Shown one piece after another: positions 24,568-36,330 of a DNA stretch of 64,000 nucleotides. Position 1 is the first letter of the stretch; the number at the start of each line of letters is the position of its first letter. The notes beneath the pieces were generated by a model, which saw nothing but the letters and a program-made list of their open reading frames with translations, did not search any database and was not told the DNA's origin. A program made the position numbers and the translations under genes. Source of the stretch: Daphnia pulex (taxonomy: Eukaryota; Arthropoda; Branchiopoda; Diplostraca; Daphniidae); assembly GCF_021134715.1 (NCBI RefSeq), contig NC_060025.1, forward strand, positions 7,626,001 to 7,690,000, read 5' to 3'.

Positions 24568-25920
24568 TTAAAATTCAATAGCGAAAGGAAAGTAGGGGTG
24601 ATCTGCAACCCACTCGTGATGAAGGTATCTTTCGTTGCAATCTAGGGAATTCAGTTTGACCATATCTTCTTCCGACAGACGGAAACTACCAACGTTAAAG
24701 TTTTCTTCGATCCTGGCCCTTGAAACGGATTTCGGTATAACAGCAATTCCACGTTCAATCTGAGAAAATAATAATATTTAAATATTGACTCTACTGTATT
24801 AGATTGATTTCCATAAAAATCAAACATTACCTGATAGCGAATTAGAACTTGAGCCGGTGATTTACCGTGTTTCTTGGCAATTTCTAGCACAGCAGGATCT
24901 TGCAACAAAGAAGGATCTCCAGGTTTTGCCCAAGGACGATCAGGTGAACCAAGCGGACTATACGCGGTTAAAACAATGTGTCTCTTTGCACAATAATCCA
25001 GCAGTTTTTCTTGATTTAAATAAGGGTGACATTCCACCTATGCAAACAAAAAATTTTCCCAATTATTCTTCAGCCTGGTTGTTTTCCTTAGCAAGCGATT
25101 TTTAAATGATACATAATATTAATAGCGTACCTGATTTGTAACCGGTTTAATCGTGCAAATGTCACAGATTCGCTGCAACTGGTAACTGTTAAAATTAGAG
25201 AGACCAATTGAACGAGTGAGTCCACTTCGTACGCAAGCCTCCATTGCCCTCCATGTTTCGACATAATCCACATGGGAGTAAATTAGCTTTCCATTTTCAT
25301 CTACTGGATTTAAACCAGAATTTTCCTAGCAAAAAAAGTTCAGAATAATATTGATAAAATTGGCAATTCACCAATCAAAACTATATGTTAAATAACAAAA
25401 GCGTGAAATGGTGGTTAAAAATTACTTTGAATGACATCGGGGAATGAATGAGATACAAATCCAAATAATCAAGTTGAAGTTGTTTCAGGGATTCACGTAG
25501 CCCAGCTTCCACCAAATCTGGTCTGTGGTGGGAATTCCAGAGCTAGAAATAAATTAACATTTACTATTGCATTACTTCCGGAACACAGATGTTGCAGCAA
25601 AAAATTATTTACCTTGCTAACAATGTACAGGTCTTCCCGCTTAACAATTCCACTTGTTATTACATTATGTAATGCAACTCCTACTTCATGTTCATTCTCA
25701 TAGACCATCGCACAGTCTATATGACGATATCCAATAGTAATTGCATCTTGCACTGCTTTCTCTACTTCTCCAGGGACAGACTGTCAAATATTGAATAACA
25801 CAATGAAAGGCTGATACTAAGATTATTACTTTTTATCATGCTGTTTACTATTACCTTCCAAGTACCAAGTCCTAGTAAAGGCATTTCTGTTCCATTGTTC
25901 AGTTTGATTGTTTCCTGCAT
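24568..25920 (-). CDS. Aldo-keto reductase (AKR1-type, NADPH-dependent)
   Basis: Six exons on the minus strand (25920-25855, 25780-25613, 25542-25426, 25325-25131, 25037-24831, 24759-24568) join in phase 0 to 314 residues, the usual AKR length. The start [22 protein letters not shown] is the typical first barrel strand. The catalytic tetrad is visible: Asp and Tyr in [10 protein letters not shown], Lys in DLYIVSKLWN and His in LYLIHSP. NADPH-binding segments include [20 protein letters not shown] and the late [13 protein letters not shown] (phosphate-binding Lys/Arg). Family members reduce aldehydes, sugars or ketones in the cytosol. The substrate cannot be read from sequence; the best general match is the alcohol dehydrogenase [NADP+]/aldose reductase group. 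All splice sites are canonical and no defects were seen. Confidence 0.93.
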
Positions 25921-27111
25921 TCTTGTTAATTTTTATTTAAAATACTATTTGATTGAAAAACCTATTAATTGATTAACAAAAACAATGGATGACAAAAGGG
26001 CTAGCAGCTAGCTGATGAGCTAGAAGAGACTAAGAAAAGTAACGCACGTTTCTCAACTCAAACGGACGACTGTTGCTACCAAGGCCCAGGGGTGCTGCTA
26101 AATCACATGAATGAATGATCGATTAATCGGTATTTTTTGGATTTTATTTAAAAAAAAACGTGTTATATAAGATCTAAGCAGATCTAAGCATGAGTTTACA
26201 CTTTTTTTTACAAATCATGTTTACTGTGATACTACAAAGTGAAAAGTCTAACTGAAGTTTATTTATACATGATTTTTTATTTTTTAAACTTTGGAATGGA
26301 ATGAGTTATCAAGGTATAATGCAAACGCAGTGATTGTCCATTATTCGTTATCTCCCATCGTCACTTGTCACACCTATAAAGCTATACTTTGACCAAGGAC
26401 ATTGACGTGATGGAAATAATAAAATATTAAATTCAAATACAGCGCGTTGAACGTCACCTAGCGGAAATCTTTGGAAGCTACAACTTGACGAAAAAGCACG
26501 CAACTGGCACGCAATAAGTTGCGAAAAAAAATGGAAAGAATTCTCCCAAAGCAAAGTCGATCAAGCTTGATTTTTTAAAAATTATTATTATTATTTTTAA
26601 TTATTATATTTGCTTTCTTTCTCAGATGTGAGCTGGAGGAGTAAATTCTAGTACAAGTGGCTTGGAATTGAGACGAATAAACTACTTGATAGTAGGCCTA
26701 CATGGAGACGGGGAAAATTCAAATTCAACTTTAATCTTTAATAATTAAATTTCTCGGGGAAATACGCAGATTTTCTCCTTGAAATGGAGAAATTAAACCG
26801 GTAGTCTGAGTGAAATGAAGGGAATGAAGGAAGAATAGAAATCGTGCGTTTTAATATTCGCCCAAATCTTTTATTACATGAATCCTCGCCAGCTGAAGGC
26901 AATAACAGATATCATATGACTTGTCCTAATTTTCCCTTTCGTCATAGGTATTATATTTTTCATTCGGCGAATAAAATATTACACAACGTATCGCCGTGGT
27001 CGCGGGTGGCACAATGTAAACTGTATAATAGCGGCATCTCTTCAGATGACTTGGTGCGCGCATTATTTGGGAAAGCGGAGAAAAGAAAGAAAAGAAGCGA
27101 GTCGCAAGAGC
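25921..27111. other. Divergent intergenic region
   Basis: This separates the minus-strand aldo-keto reductase from the plus-strand secreted-protein gene. It is AT-rich, with ATT repeats near 26580-26600. No gene is visible. Confidence 0.6.
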
Positions 27112-27150
27112 TATATAAACCGTTTTGTTGTCTTATTGTTCATTCAGATT
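27112..27150 (+). promoter_or_regulatory. TATA box and initiator of the secreted acidic protein gene
   Basis: TATATAAA lies at 27112-27119, followed about 30 bp later by an initiator-like TTCATTCAGATT (27140-27150). The first coding ATG is 27206, leaving a short 5' UTR. The arrangement is canonical for a strongly regulated arthropod secreted-protein gene. Confidence 0.6.
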
Positions 27151-27205
27151 TCTTCTTCCTACAGGCTTGACTACTCGACAGCTCGTGAGCACTTGCGTGA
27201 GCATC

Positions 27206-28700
27206 ATGAATTTTCTTAACGTAAGTTTGGCAAAATTTTAATAGAAATAATATAATTTAATGAATAACAGATTTTACTCTATGCTGTCCTTAGTTGAGAA
27301 ACATGGCGATCTTTACTTGCCTGATTATCCTTCAGCTGTCCATCACCGACGCCAATCCGATCCTTTCATCCAAGTCTGCAACAATGGGCAATCGCCAGTC
27401 AGGGCGGAAGCTTGTCAACTTCCAGCGCTTCATCCGCAGCCATGCAAATTTGACAGAAGATAACCAGATATTTGATGTTGGAGCTACTAGTGAGCCTTTT
27501 GAAGCAACAACTGAAGACTTGGCCCCGGAAGACGACACTTTCGATAGTACTGAGTCATCCCCAATCCAAAGTCCGTCCAGTTTTGTCATTTCAACTGCAT
27601 CTGATCCGTCGGAAGAGCTTCCGTCGCTTCCGCTGGATGCCAACTTTCTGCAGGATACAACTGAAAACATTACTCCAATGTCTGACATTCAAGATGTTTC
27701 CATTATGCCAGTCGTCGACATCACCGAATCTATCGCCAAGGAATTGGAAGATCTTTCTGTCAATCCTGAGGACGGATCACAGCCTTCAACAACTGACTTT
27801 CTGTTAAATCCCCAAGGTTCGATTGAGGAAATGGAAATCCAGTCACGATCAGTTGCATCAACATCTTATTCAGTAGATCATCTTCAATCTTATTTACTCG
27901 CCTCTGTTACGACAGCTTCACCAGATTTACCATTTACCGCTGCTCCGGCGGATGCCTCAACGGAAATTTCCGAGAAAGAGTCCACCAATAAGACAGAGTA
28001 TTCCTCCTTCAGTTCCAACGAAGAAGAAGCACAAGAAAACATTTCTAACGTTGTGATGACGCATCTGCCTGAAAAATCAACAGATTACCATGAATCCAAT
28101 TCGAACGAGGAAGAATATCCCGTGGTAGTTCCCGCCATAGTAATAACCAAGCTTTTAACAAACATTGCAGAGAATCCCTCGACAACGGAAGCACCTCAAT
28201 CCACTTCTACCGAGCCTTCCGATCTACCCGATTTCCCTATTTTCTATCCAGGGTCACGTATTGCAACCACTCCGCAAACTCCTGAGAAAGAAGATTCTTT
28301 TCCACTGAACCCGAGCTGGTCAATGAAGATGAACGATATTTTTTCGACTGATCAACAACTGCAGTCTGGACTTGAAAATAAGATGCAACCCCAGTATCAC
28401 CCCAGGGTTGTGCTGCCACAGTTCAAGCCCAATCAGCAGTTATATCCTGATGTTCCGAATTATTCGTACTACACATTCCAACCCAATCAACCTAAATTTC
28501 GCCAGGCCAGCTCTATTGATCCTCCGCGTGCTCCTTATCCTCACCCGCAAGGAAACAGCAGCCCTTTTTATTACCGTCCGTTCGAATCGGCTCTTCCCAA
28601 ACCGAGGAGGTTGGTCTTCCCTCCGATATCCAACACACGCGAAAATTTTCGCTTTCACGTCAATTGGGCGGACGAACAGGGTCAATCTAACTGGGCTTGA
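27206..28700 (+). CDS. Secreted acidic Ser/Thr-rich protein with C-terminal FPPIxNTREN signature
   Basis: Exon 1 (27206-27220, MNFLN) is spliced in phase 0 to exon 2 (27294-28700), giving 473 residues; MAIFTCLIILQL at 27303 is an alternative start. A hydrophobic leader (IFTCLIILQLSITDA) predicts secretion. The body is low-complexity, rich in S, T, E, D and P, with possible N-glycosylation sites such as NKTE and NISN. The last 130 residues become Tyr/Pro/Gln-rich and end in PKPRRLVFPPISNTREN followed by an NW motif. The same C-terminal signature ends the minus-strand protein at 35506-36141, so the two are likely diverged paralogues or share a functional C-terminal module. The dibasic RR before LVFPPI could be a processing site. 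I do not recognise the family. A poly-A signal lies near 28809-28826. Confidence 0.8.
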
Positions 28701-29495
28701 TTGTATAATTTGAATTTATTCTGATTGTTTGATCAAGGTGCTGACGACTGCTGTGCTTTCGTTAGCCTCGAGTTACAATTTTTTTCAATTCCTAGCTTGC
28801 ACTGTACGAAAATAAATCAATAAATGGTATGCACATAGCCCATACTGCGTTATTATTAAAAAACTATTTTGCCCAGAGTTTTGGACGAGAGATTATTAAA
28901 TATGAACTGAACTAGAATTATGTTCACTTTTTCGAGAATAACTGTTATTGTTTTTTTCCATGTTACTTTACGGTCTACATCAATAAAACTTTCGCTCGAC
29001 TTTTTCTTTCTCCAAGTCAAAATGTTGTTAACATAATAATGATGACATAAAACAATGACTTGCAACAATGTGCCACTTTCAACTACAACTACAGAGTTTT
29101 ACGACTTAATGTTGTTTCCAAAGTACTGCTTACTTGCAGTTAACCTATATTATTATGCGAGACGATATATTTTCTACTCTGCAGTGAAACATGCAATGAA
29201 TTTGGCTTTACTTTTTTAATATTCCATCATCTTTAAACATACAGACCAGAATAAAGGACTTGACAAACAAAAGATTTGCCAGTATTTGTCTGTGTACGTT
29301 GTATATTCAATACTTAATATCTTTCATACCAACAAAATTATGTGAATGAGTCAACACCATTTTTGTAGCGAAAGGGAATGTATATAGGAAGCAGTCATAT
29401 AGTAAATTTTCTTGCTGTTGTTTTGTCTTTCTCTGAAGATGTCTGAATGTCAAGTCGAGCACTTGGTGAATCAAAGTAGATTTTTAAAAATTATT
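28701..29495. other. Convergent 3' region
   Basis: This carries the 3' UTRs of the secreted acidic protein (AATAAA cluster at about 28809-28826) and of the collagen. It is AT-rich and no other gene is seen. Confidence 0.6.
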
Positions 29496-31296
29496 TCAGC
29501 CGGAGTAAGATGGCTGCTGCGCTTGAAAAGTGGTCTGTTGAGCGGAAGAATCATAGTAGACTGGAGCACCAGGCCCTGGAGCGCCGGGTCCTGGAGCGCC
29601 GATGGGAGATGGAGCACCGGGTCCTGGAGCGCCCATGGGAAGTGGAGCACCGGGTCCTGGAGCTCCCACAGGTGGAGGAGATCCGGGACTGCCTTGGGGT
29701 CCAGTAGGACCGGGAGCGCCGGTAAAGCCGGGCGATCCTGCGATTCCTTGAGGTCCTGTTGGTCCTGGGCTACCCTGAGCTCCGAATGCGCCTTTAGGTC
29801 CGATCGGACCAGGGGCGCCAATGAAGCCGGGTGCGCCTTGATTGCCTTGAGGTCCCATATCGCCAACCGGTCCCATCGGTCCAGGGCTACCAGGTCTGCC
29901 TAGTTGGCCGGGTTGGCCTTCGGCTCCTACTGGCCCAGGAGCACCTGGTGCTCCTGGGAAGCCGGGGAAACCGATGAAACCATCTTTGCCAGGTTTACCA
30001 GGTTGTCCAACATCACCTAATTTGAGAAAAGGAAATCAGTTAAACATAAACTTAATAAAGGTTTCATTAATTGAAATACCAGCGGGGCCAGGTTGTCCGT
30101 TTAATCCTTCCCTGCCTGGGGGACCTATCAAATAATAACAGTTGGGAAATTAGTTCATTATTTTGATTCAAATTAATATTTGGAAAACCTTACCTGTTTT
30201 ACCGGGGAAACCGTCTTTTCCTGGTGCGCCGTTGAAACCAGCTGGTCCAACAGGTCCCATTTGTCCCATTGGGCCGGGTTGAGTGCTTGGTGCTCCGTTG
30301 AGTCCGTCCTTGCCAGGCATTCCATTGAAACCAGGATTGCCAGCTTCACCTTTAGGGCCAGGACCTCCGCTGAAGCCATTCGTTCCAGGTTTTCCAACAG
30401 GTCCGATTGGGCCAGGAGCGCCAATTTCGCCAATAGGGCCGGGAGCGCCAGGGAAACCGGGCCATCCGTCTTTACCAGCGGGACCCGGAGCGCCAACGGG
30501 ACCGGGAACGGTTGAGATCAAAGTCGGACCAACTGGGCCTTGTTCACCTTTGGGTCCTGGGGCTCCATTCAAGCCATTGTAACCATCTTTGCCTGGTGCT
30601 CCTAGAGCTCCAATTGGGCCTGGTGCTCCGGTGAATCCACGCTCTCCCTTGACTCCGTGGTAACCATCTACACCGGCGGGACCAGGAGCTCCGTTGTAAC
30701 CTGCTGCGCCCTTATCTCCCTTTGCGCCAGGAGCGCCATCGTATCCAGGAGCGCCTACAGCCCCAGCTGCGCCATTCATTCCAGGATTGCCAGCGTATCC
30801 GGCTTCTCCCTTTGCTCCGGGTGCGCCGGCTGGACCAGCTGGACCAGGAGGACCCACAATCACTTGCTGACGTTGTTTGTAGCTAGGTCCGTAACTGGTG
30901 TCTTGATCTGCGCTAGGAGATGCTCCGGGTGGTCCAGGTGGTCCAGGTGGTCCCTTGAGCCAAGGCAGCTTCCTACTCAGTCGTTCAGAAACGTAAATAT
31001 TCTGAACAAAACATGTATTATGCAACAGGGAAAACTTACTCCATGAATTTGTTCCATTCCTTCTGAACTTCGTCAATATTTGATGGCGCTCTAACTCCGG
31101 TCGGGCTTACGTAGTTACCGTAAGAACTCGCTAATGGAGGACCAGCTGCGTTCTGGGGAGCTGGTGCATAATTGGGAGCGGCAAATGCCGTAGCAGCCAA
31201 GAAAGGAATAATCGCCTGATTCAACATAATATCAGTTAAATTAGATGCTAAAATTATAGTTCATTTTTAATATATTCAACTTACCAATCCCCTCAT
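29496..31296 (-). CDS. Short secreted collagen
   Basis: Coding exons on the minus strand: 31296-31285 (MRGL), 31215-31040, about 30975-30194, 30124-30080 and 30016-29496. The leader [16 protein letters not shown] is a signal peptide. A non-collagenous head of about 50 residues contains [10 protein letters not shown], and a long Gly-X-Y triple-helix region follows, starting at [13 protein letters not shown]. Triplet runs such as GKDGFPG and GPIG persist with a few breaks. The end is GAPGPGAP repeats, then a Tyr/Gln/Ser tail without a fibrillar NC1 domain. One helix exon is exactly 45 nt. Exon 3 has two in-frame acceptors (GAG|T and TAG|G), giving DRKLPW or EKLPW. No C-propeptide means it is not a fibrillar collagen. 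A cuticle or basement-matrix role is likely but inferred. Confidence 0.9.
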
Positions 31297-31519
31297 GTCG
31301 ATTTGAAATAGTTCGACACTGATATCTTTTCTCTTCACCGATTGGCAAAACAGGAACTGTAAAAATGAAAAGTATTAAAATAAAAACAAATGACTATCCA
31401 TTTTTTCCAAATTCAAACTGAATTTATCTAGTGCCAGTTTAGATCACCATGAAAAAATGTTAATCTAGGTTTTTTGAGGACTGTAGATTTTTACGAAGAA
31501 GATAATTTCATATGTTTAA

Positions 31520-31605
31520 ATACCTTGTTGCTGGAGAAGATGTTTCGCCGTTCACAATCAACTCGACACTGACCTTAGAACTGCCAAGCACCTGCCTTTT
31601 GTAGG
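31520..31605 (-). promoter_or_regulatory. Collagen promoter and 5' UTR exon
   Basis: Reading the minus strand, a TATA-like CTACAAAAGG (about 31596-31605) is followed about 30 bases on by TCAGTG (about 31567-31572), a good initiator. A UTR exon ends at the donor AAG|GTATTT (31524). A second UTR segment begins after TTTTTACAG (about 31358) and runs into the ATG at 31296. Confidence 0.45.
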
Positions 31606-33306
31606 GACGTAGAGTCTAGTGGAACGGTTAACTTAACCTATATTCCAACCTTTACGAGTTTGACACCAATAATCTCGCTGAAGAACCTTTCACCTGGCTG
31701 ACCGTGTTCCCTCTTTGCCCTAGATTGACCTTCGACAACATTACAAGTCTTGTGCTCCACGCACAGTGAAAGTGAAAAAGTTCTTTTTTACCTTTATGCA
31801 CCTTAGCAACGGTAAAAATTGAGGGCAAAGGGGAATAGGGTCACCAATAAGGTGAAAGGCTTTGCTCAGAATAATTCTTCCCTTCCACATTGACATTGTC
31901 GTAGGAGAAGGAAACTGAAATCTTGGCAGACTTATATTCAAAACATTTGACTGAGATGAGCATTTAAATGGTCTAGACACTCAGTAAACTTTGAAGATCT
32001 TGTTTTTAGACTATTTACGGTCCAGTGTGACGAATTAAAAGTAAATAAATCTGATGACATGTGAAAAATTGGCCGGGAGAGAATCGAATCATTTTCCTAT
32101 TATTTTTGCTTTTTTTTAATCAGAGTGATCTATTAATACGGGATTGCTCAACATTTAATTTATGAGTCAAACTTAAAGAACCTTTATCGAACGTGCCCGT
32201 CTAAATAATCTGAATCCCAATTTGAAACAACAGCCTGGTGGCTGAATGTGGCCAAATCCAAATTTAATGACATATCATTTAAGTAGCTAGCGCTAAAGTT
32301 ATATCGCCCTACCCCTAGTTATTTCTCGTTAGTTGTATGTCACTATCTGACAGTTTACAATTTCCCCTTTCAACGGGTATGGTTAAACGTCATTAAATTA
32401 TGACAGGCAAAGCGACCGTCTAATAAAAGGCTCCAAGGGCGTGAACAAGCAAATTGCCAAATTCACTCCATTAATTAAATTGTGATGAATTAGCTTTTTT
32501 TGTCAGGCGTATTATGTCATTTCAAAGTCCCAATAGAGCACAGGAGCATTTAATCAAAATTTAATCAAAATTTAATCAAAATCACCAGCACTTGATTTTT
32601 ACAAAAGATGCATAGATCATTATGCAAATAAAAGAAAGGACAAAACAAAGGTCATCAGTTTGATGATTTGCATCCGTTCCCCTTCTCGAGAAAAAAAGGA
32701 AAATTTGTTTTTCTTTTACCAAAATTATGTAGAAAAATTTGCTTACCCACACCCTTATTTTTCTTATTCCACCTACGACCAAAAGGCACCTTTTGAAAAA
32801 AAATTCCGTTTTTGCATAATTCCGTTTTCCTATTCCGGAACCCACAAAATTAGGTGTCGATGAGTCAAGTGGAGAAAAAAAGAAAAACCACCCACCAAAA
32901 TTCTAAGATGGCCGACTTATCTATAAGGTAACAACCCTTTCACCCACCCACCGCCACCACCCCGTTTCTTGTCTGCCCTAAGGTGACCCCAGCACGTAAT
33001 GGTAGCATCAGCACGCAAACGAACCAAAAACAGGTGTTATCAGTATCTTCGTGACAAGCTAAGCCACCGGAGGTCAAGTTTATTGTGCTCGTCGCTCAAA
33101 AAATTACAAAAATATTTTTTGTGTGTTTTGTTTTTCTTCAATTGTTGAAATTCCACCAAACACAAGAAGAGATTAGACTCACAACTTTTTCTCGCTGAAA
33201 AGAACAAATAACTTTTCGTCTTTTCTCTCCCATCCAACAAGAACAAGTGGGAGTGATTCGGTGCTTATTAACCAGTTTTACGTGTGTTGTGACGACGCCA
33301 GCAAAA
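31606..33306. other. Intergenic region, collagen to SAP-motif gene
   Basis: This is a divergent promoter region. A short tandem repeat of the unit ATTTAATCAAA occurs about three times at 32549-32582. The 5' UTR of the plus-strand gene probably begins near 33200. No other gene was seen. Confidence 0.55.
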
Positions 33307-34890
33307 ATGAATAACGAGTCTATCTGCCATCAGCAGCAGCCAAGCACCCTCACTGTTGATACACTTTCCTACAAGGAACTTCAATCGTTGGCCATGTCCC
33401 TCAGTCTGCCCGGCAAGATGAAGGTATTGATCAAACTCTTGAGAGATTACTCACTTAACTTATAGTATATCTCATTATATTTCCAGCAAGGTGTTTTAGT
33501 GGAAGCCATCAAAGCTCGACAAAACAACAACGAAGAAGCTGTCGCTTTGATTTTGGAAGCCAATCGCCAAAGGAGGATCCTCCGCCGGGAACAAAATTTG
33601 CGAGCACAGCAGCAACAACTATTAAAACTCAAAGAGGGTAAACTTAAATTCCTGATTCAATTATGCTATACTTTTCGGTCATGTTCATGTTATTTTATAG
33701 CTGCAGAGAAAGAAATTGCCGACAATCAAATGAATTGCATGACCCGATTGAAAATGAAACGATCGGCCAGCGAAATGGAAATGGATCCGACGTACATTGT
33801 CGACGAGGAGACGTACAAACGATCAAAGTTGGCAGCTGCGTTGATCCAGCAGCCGATGAGACAGCAGTCCCGAGGCTCGGCCAGCTGCTCGTTCAGTTCT
33901 TTGACGACGGGAGCCACTTCCATCACGATCCGTAAAGAACATCAATATCAATCAAGCATGGGCGGTTGCAGCACGTGGGAACAACAGCAGCAGCCGATGA
34001 TGAGTCCAGTTATTCCATCACTAGCCATGATGCAGCAGAAACCCTTGCCGGATCTCTCCAAAGAACTATCGATCCTGATGCCCGTGCTGAGCGACTGCAG
34101 CGGAATCAATCCGGCCAACAACAACAAGAGTTGCTGCAGTGTGGGCAGCGTTAGCGCCACTAGTTCCGTCGGCTGCTGGAAATCTGGCGGAAGCAGTGAC
34201 CAATCGCTTCCGCAGAGCAGTTTTGATAGCTGCGATTCCGGATGGATGGGAGCAGACGATTCCTACGATCTCAATACGTGGAAGAACCTTCAAAACATCA
34301 AGTTGAACAACAACAATTTTGAGAATACGGTACCGCCTCCATCCCTCCACACACCGCCGAATTCATCCAGCGGCTATTTCGATGCGACAGCAGCGCCCGA
34401 CACGTCCATTAGCAGCAGTGAAATTTATACTCCGGAAGATTTCACATCCGCCAACAATACCAATTCGTCGTCTTCTGTCACGGCCACCGGTTCCAATTAC
34501 AACACAGACTTTCCATTGCCTCTTGAATCTTCTCATTCGTTTCCAGATGCCAACGTTAAACAAGATCCTTGTTGTTCTTCGTCGACGTGGTGTGAATCTT
34601 TCATCCAGCAGACGCAGTCGTTCCCCCAGTCGCAGTTGCAGCCTCAATCAAAGTACCAGCAGTCAAATATGCCAAATGGCCGCAACGGAGTTTGCTCTAC
34701 AATGTCAACTGAATCCCGCGTGACCGCCAAGGATTGCCCCTACGACTTTGACTGTTACCGGCTGGGTGGCCCATTCTTCCGCATCCAGCGGGCTGGTAAT
34801 CCGACGTCCGTCGTTGTTCCCAGCGGTCGCACCTCGACGCTGACAACCTTTTGTAACATGTTGCCCCGACTTGCCTCTTATGTTCAATGA
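33307..34890 (+). CDS. Protein with N-terminal SAP-like motif, otherwise disordered (probable nuclear regulator)
   Basis: Three exons (33307-33423, 33487-33637, 33701-34890) join in frame to 485 residues. Residues 20-52 (LSYKELQSLAMSLSLPGKMK then QGVLVEAIKARQ) fit the helix-turn-helix pattern of a SAP DNA-binding motif. A basic, Gln-rich helix follows (NRQRRILRREQNLRAQQQQ), then a nuclear-localisation-like RLKMKRSAS. The remainder is Ser/Asn/Gln-rich with small conserved-looking islands (PDLSKELSILMPVLSD, SEIYTPEDF, CPYDFDCYRLGGPFFRI). A DNA- or chromatin-associated regulator is inferred from the motif only, and no ortholog is recognised. The gene starts at MNNESICHQQQ, the first ATG downstream of a CT-rich leader. 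No defects were noted. Confidence 0.8.
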
Positions 34891-35505
34891 ATTTAATCAA
34901 TTAATGAATTTCGTGTTTGCTCAATTTAGATTATTGCGCCTTGTAACATTTGCCGCCTTTCCTTTGATTGAACCCATCAAAACCTGACCCCGCCCTCTCC
35001 TGCCCGGTTGTTGAAGTTAATTTAATTTAAAAAGTGATTGCTCGATATAATTTACTTATCGATTTAATTTATCCCGTTTTGTCTCTTGTGTGTGTGTTTT
35101 TGTTGTTTGCCGTGTTTGCCCAGCAGCCAATAAGAGGTTATTGTCTCTGTTGTCCCTTTTGTTGTTTTTAGTTGATTGGTCGCCGGCTACCAGCGTTCTT
35201 GCGGAAAATATACGCAACTTTGTTTTGCCTTAAAGTTTACTTGACATTGATTACTTTTAATCTTATGCAAGTTTCTCTATTTGTAGGGGGGTGACGTCAT
35301 ATTTGGAAAACAGGCTCGTCTTGACACAAAGGTAAATCTCGGTCATTTCTTTTATACGTTTATTGCACCATGTAACAAATTGTCTTAAAAAAAGTTTTAA
35401 TCGCATCAAAACAAAATTCTAGGACTAAAACTACAAAAATTCAATAGGAAAACATTCAGGAAAATTATTTTCCGAATGTCAGGCAACAATTTGAAAATGG
35501 GTGAA
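34891..35505. other. Convergent 3' region
   Basis: This holds the 3' UTRs of the SAP-motif gene and of the minus-strand secreted protein, with TG-rich and poly-A/T patches. Nothing else was seen. Confidence 0.6.
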
Positions 35506-36141
35506 TCAAGCCGTCATCACATCGTAAAACGAACGATGAGCTCTACCGACTTTGGCGTTCCAGTTGATTTGTTTTCCCAAATTTTCACGCGTGTTAGCTA
35601 TCGGAGGGAATCCCATTTGCTTGGGCTGGAGAGGAGCCGAGTCAAACAAACGGAGAGGTGAGTTATTGTTTGCCAAATGGTAATGGTACGTCTCACGAGA
35701 AGCACGACCGTAGCGATGGGTGTCTGTCCGATACTTTGGTTGGTCGACAGGTTGAGACGGATAATACAGACGCCTCTCAGGATTGGGAGCGATCGGAGCA
35801 ACAGCAACGGATGATGACTTGACTTTTCTAGGATTTATTAAAACAATATTGTTATCACTCCCTTTTTTTCCTTCTAGCACTGGGAGAAATTCCTCGTTTT
35901 CTGACATCAAAGGTGCGTTATTATTAGAAGTATCTTCAATTTGACTCTCTTGGGTCGTATCTTGAAACGGATCGCGATTCCCGGTGTAACGTTGCTTGAG
36001 GTTGTCGATTTTCCGGATTAGAAACGGATGACTGTTCTCTTCAGCAGTCAATGAAGACCGAATCGAACTGCCACAGGTAATTGACAACAGTGGAAATAGA
36101 AAAAGGCTGACTGTAAAGTGCGATACGTATTTGTTCATCAT
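35506..36141 (-). CDS. Secreted protein with C-terminal FPPIxNTREN signature
   Basis: A single coding exon of 211 residues starts at MMNKYVSHF, right after a TCCTTAG acceptor at the end of a 5' UTR intron. The hydrophobic leader (FTVSLFLFPLLSITC) predicts secretion. The body is hydrophilic, with a Tyr/Arg/Pro-rich second half (RRLYYPSQPVDQPKYR). Near the C-terminus it has GFPPIANTREN then INW, aligning with VFPPISNTREN then VNW at the end of the plus-strand protein at 27206-28700; SALPKP there matches SAPLQP here. The shared end, leader and TATA promoter suggest a common family. The function is unknown. Confidence 0.8.
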   Translation of the reverse strand: MMNKYVSHFTVSLFLFPLLSITCGSSIRSSLTAEENSHPFLIRKIDNLKQRYTGNRDPFQDTTQESQIEDTSNNNAPLMSENEEFLPVLEGKKGSDNNIVLINPRKVKSSSVAVAPIAPNPERRLYYPSQPVDQPKYRTDTHRYGRASRETYHYHLANNNSPLRLFDSAPLQPKQMGFPPIANTRENLGKQINWNAKVGRAHRSFYDVMTA

Positions 36142-36210
36142 CTAAGGAAAAAATCGCAAAATAATTTTAATTGCTTTTAACGTTAAATATTTTTGTATGT
36201 TACAGGAACT

Positions 36211-36330
36211 TACGCTTGGAAAAGGGATGATCCTGAAGAAAACGCTAGGTGATTTTGAATATCTGGATGAGCGGTGGTAGTTGCCAGTTGGTGACTGAAT
36301 AAGAAATGAGATTGGCAGGCTTATATAGCT
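36211..36330 (-). promoter_or_regulatory. TATA, initiator and 5' UTR exon of the small secreted protein
   Basis: On the minus strand, CTATATAAG (about 36320-36328) is followed about 30 bases later by ATTCAGTC (about 36292-36299). A UTR exon without any ATG then runs to the donor AAGC|GTAAGT (about 36216). The next exon begins with the coding ATG pair at 36141. Confidence 0.6.

Noticed and set aside
29412-31046. Plus-strand Ser/Arg- or Gly/Pro-rich frames opposite the collagen
   Set aside because: They are antisense shadows of Gly-X-Y codons.
32549-32582. Short ATTTAATCAAA tandem as a CRISPR-like array
   Set aside because: Units are contiguous without spacers, the genome is eukaryotic, and there are only about three copies; a simple tandem repeat.
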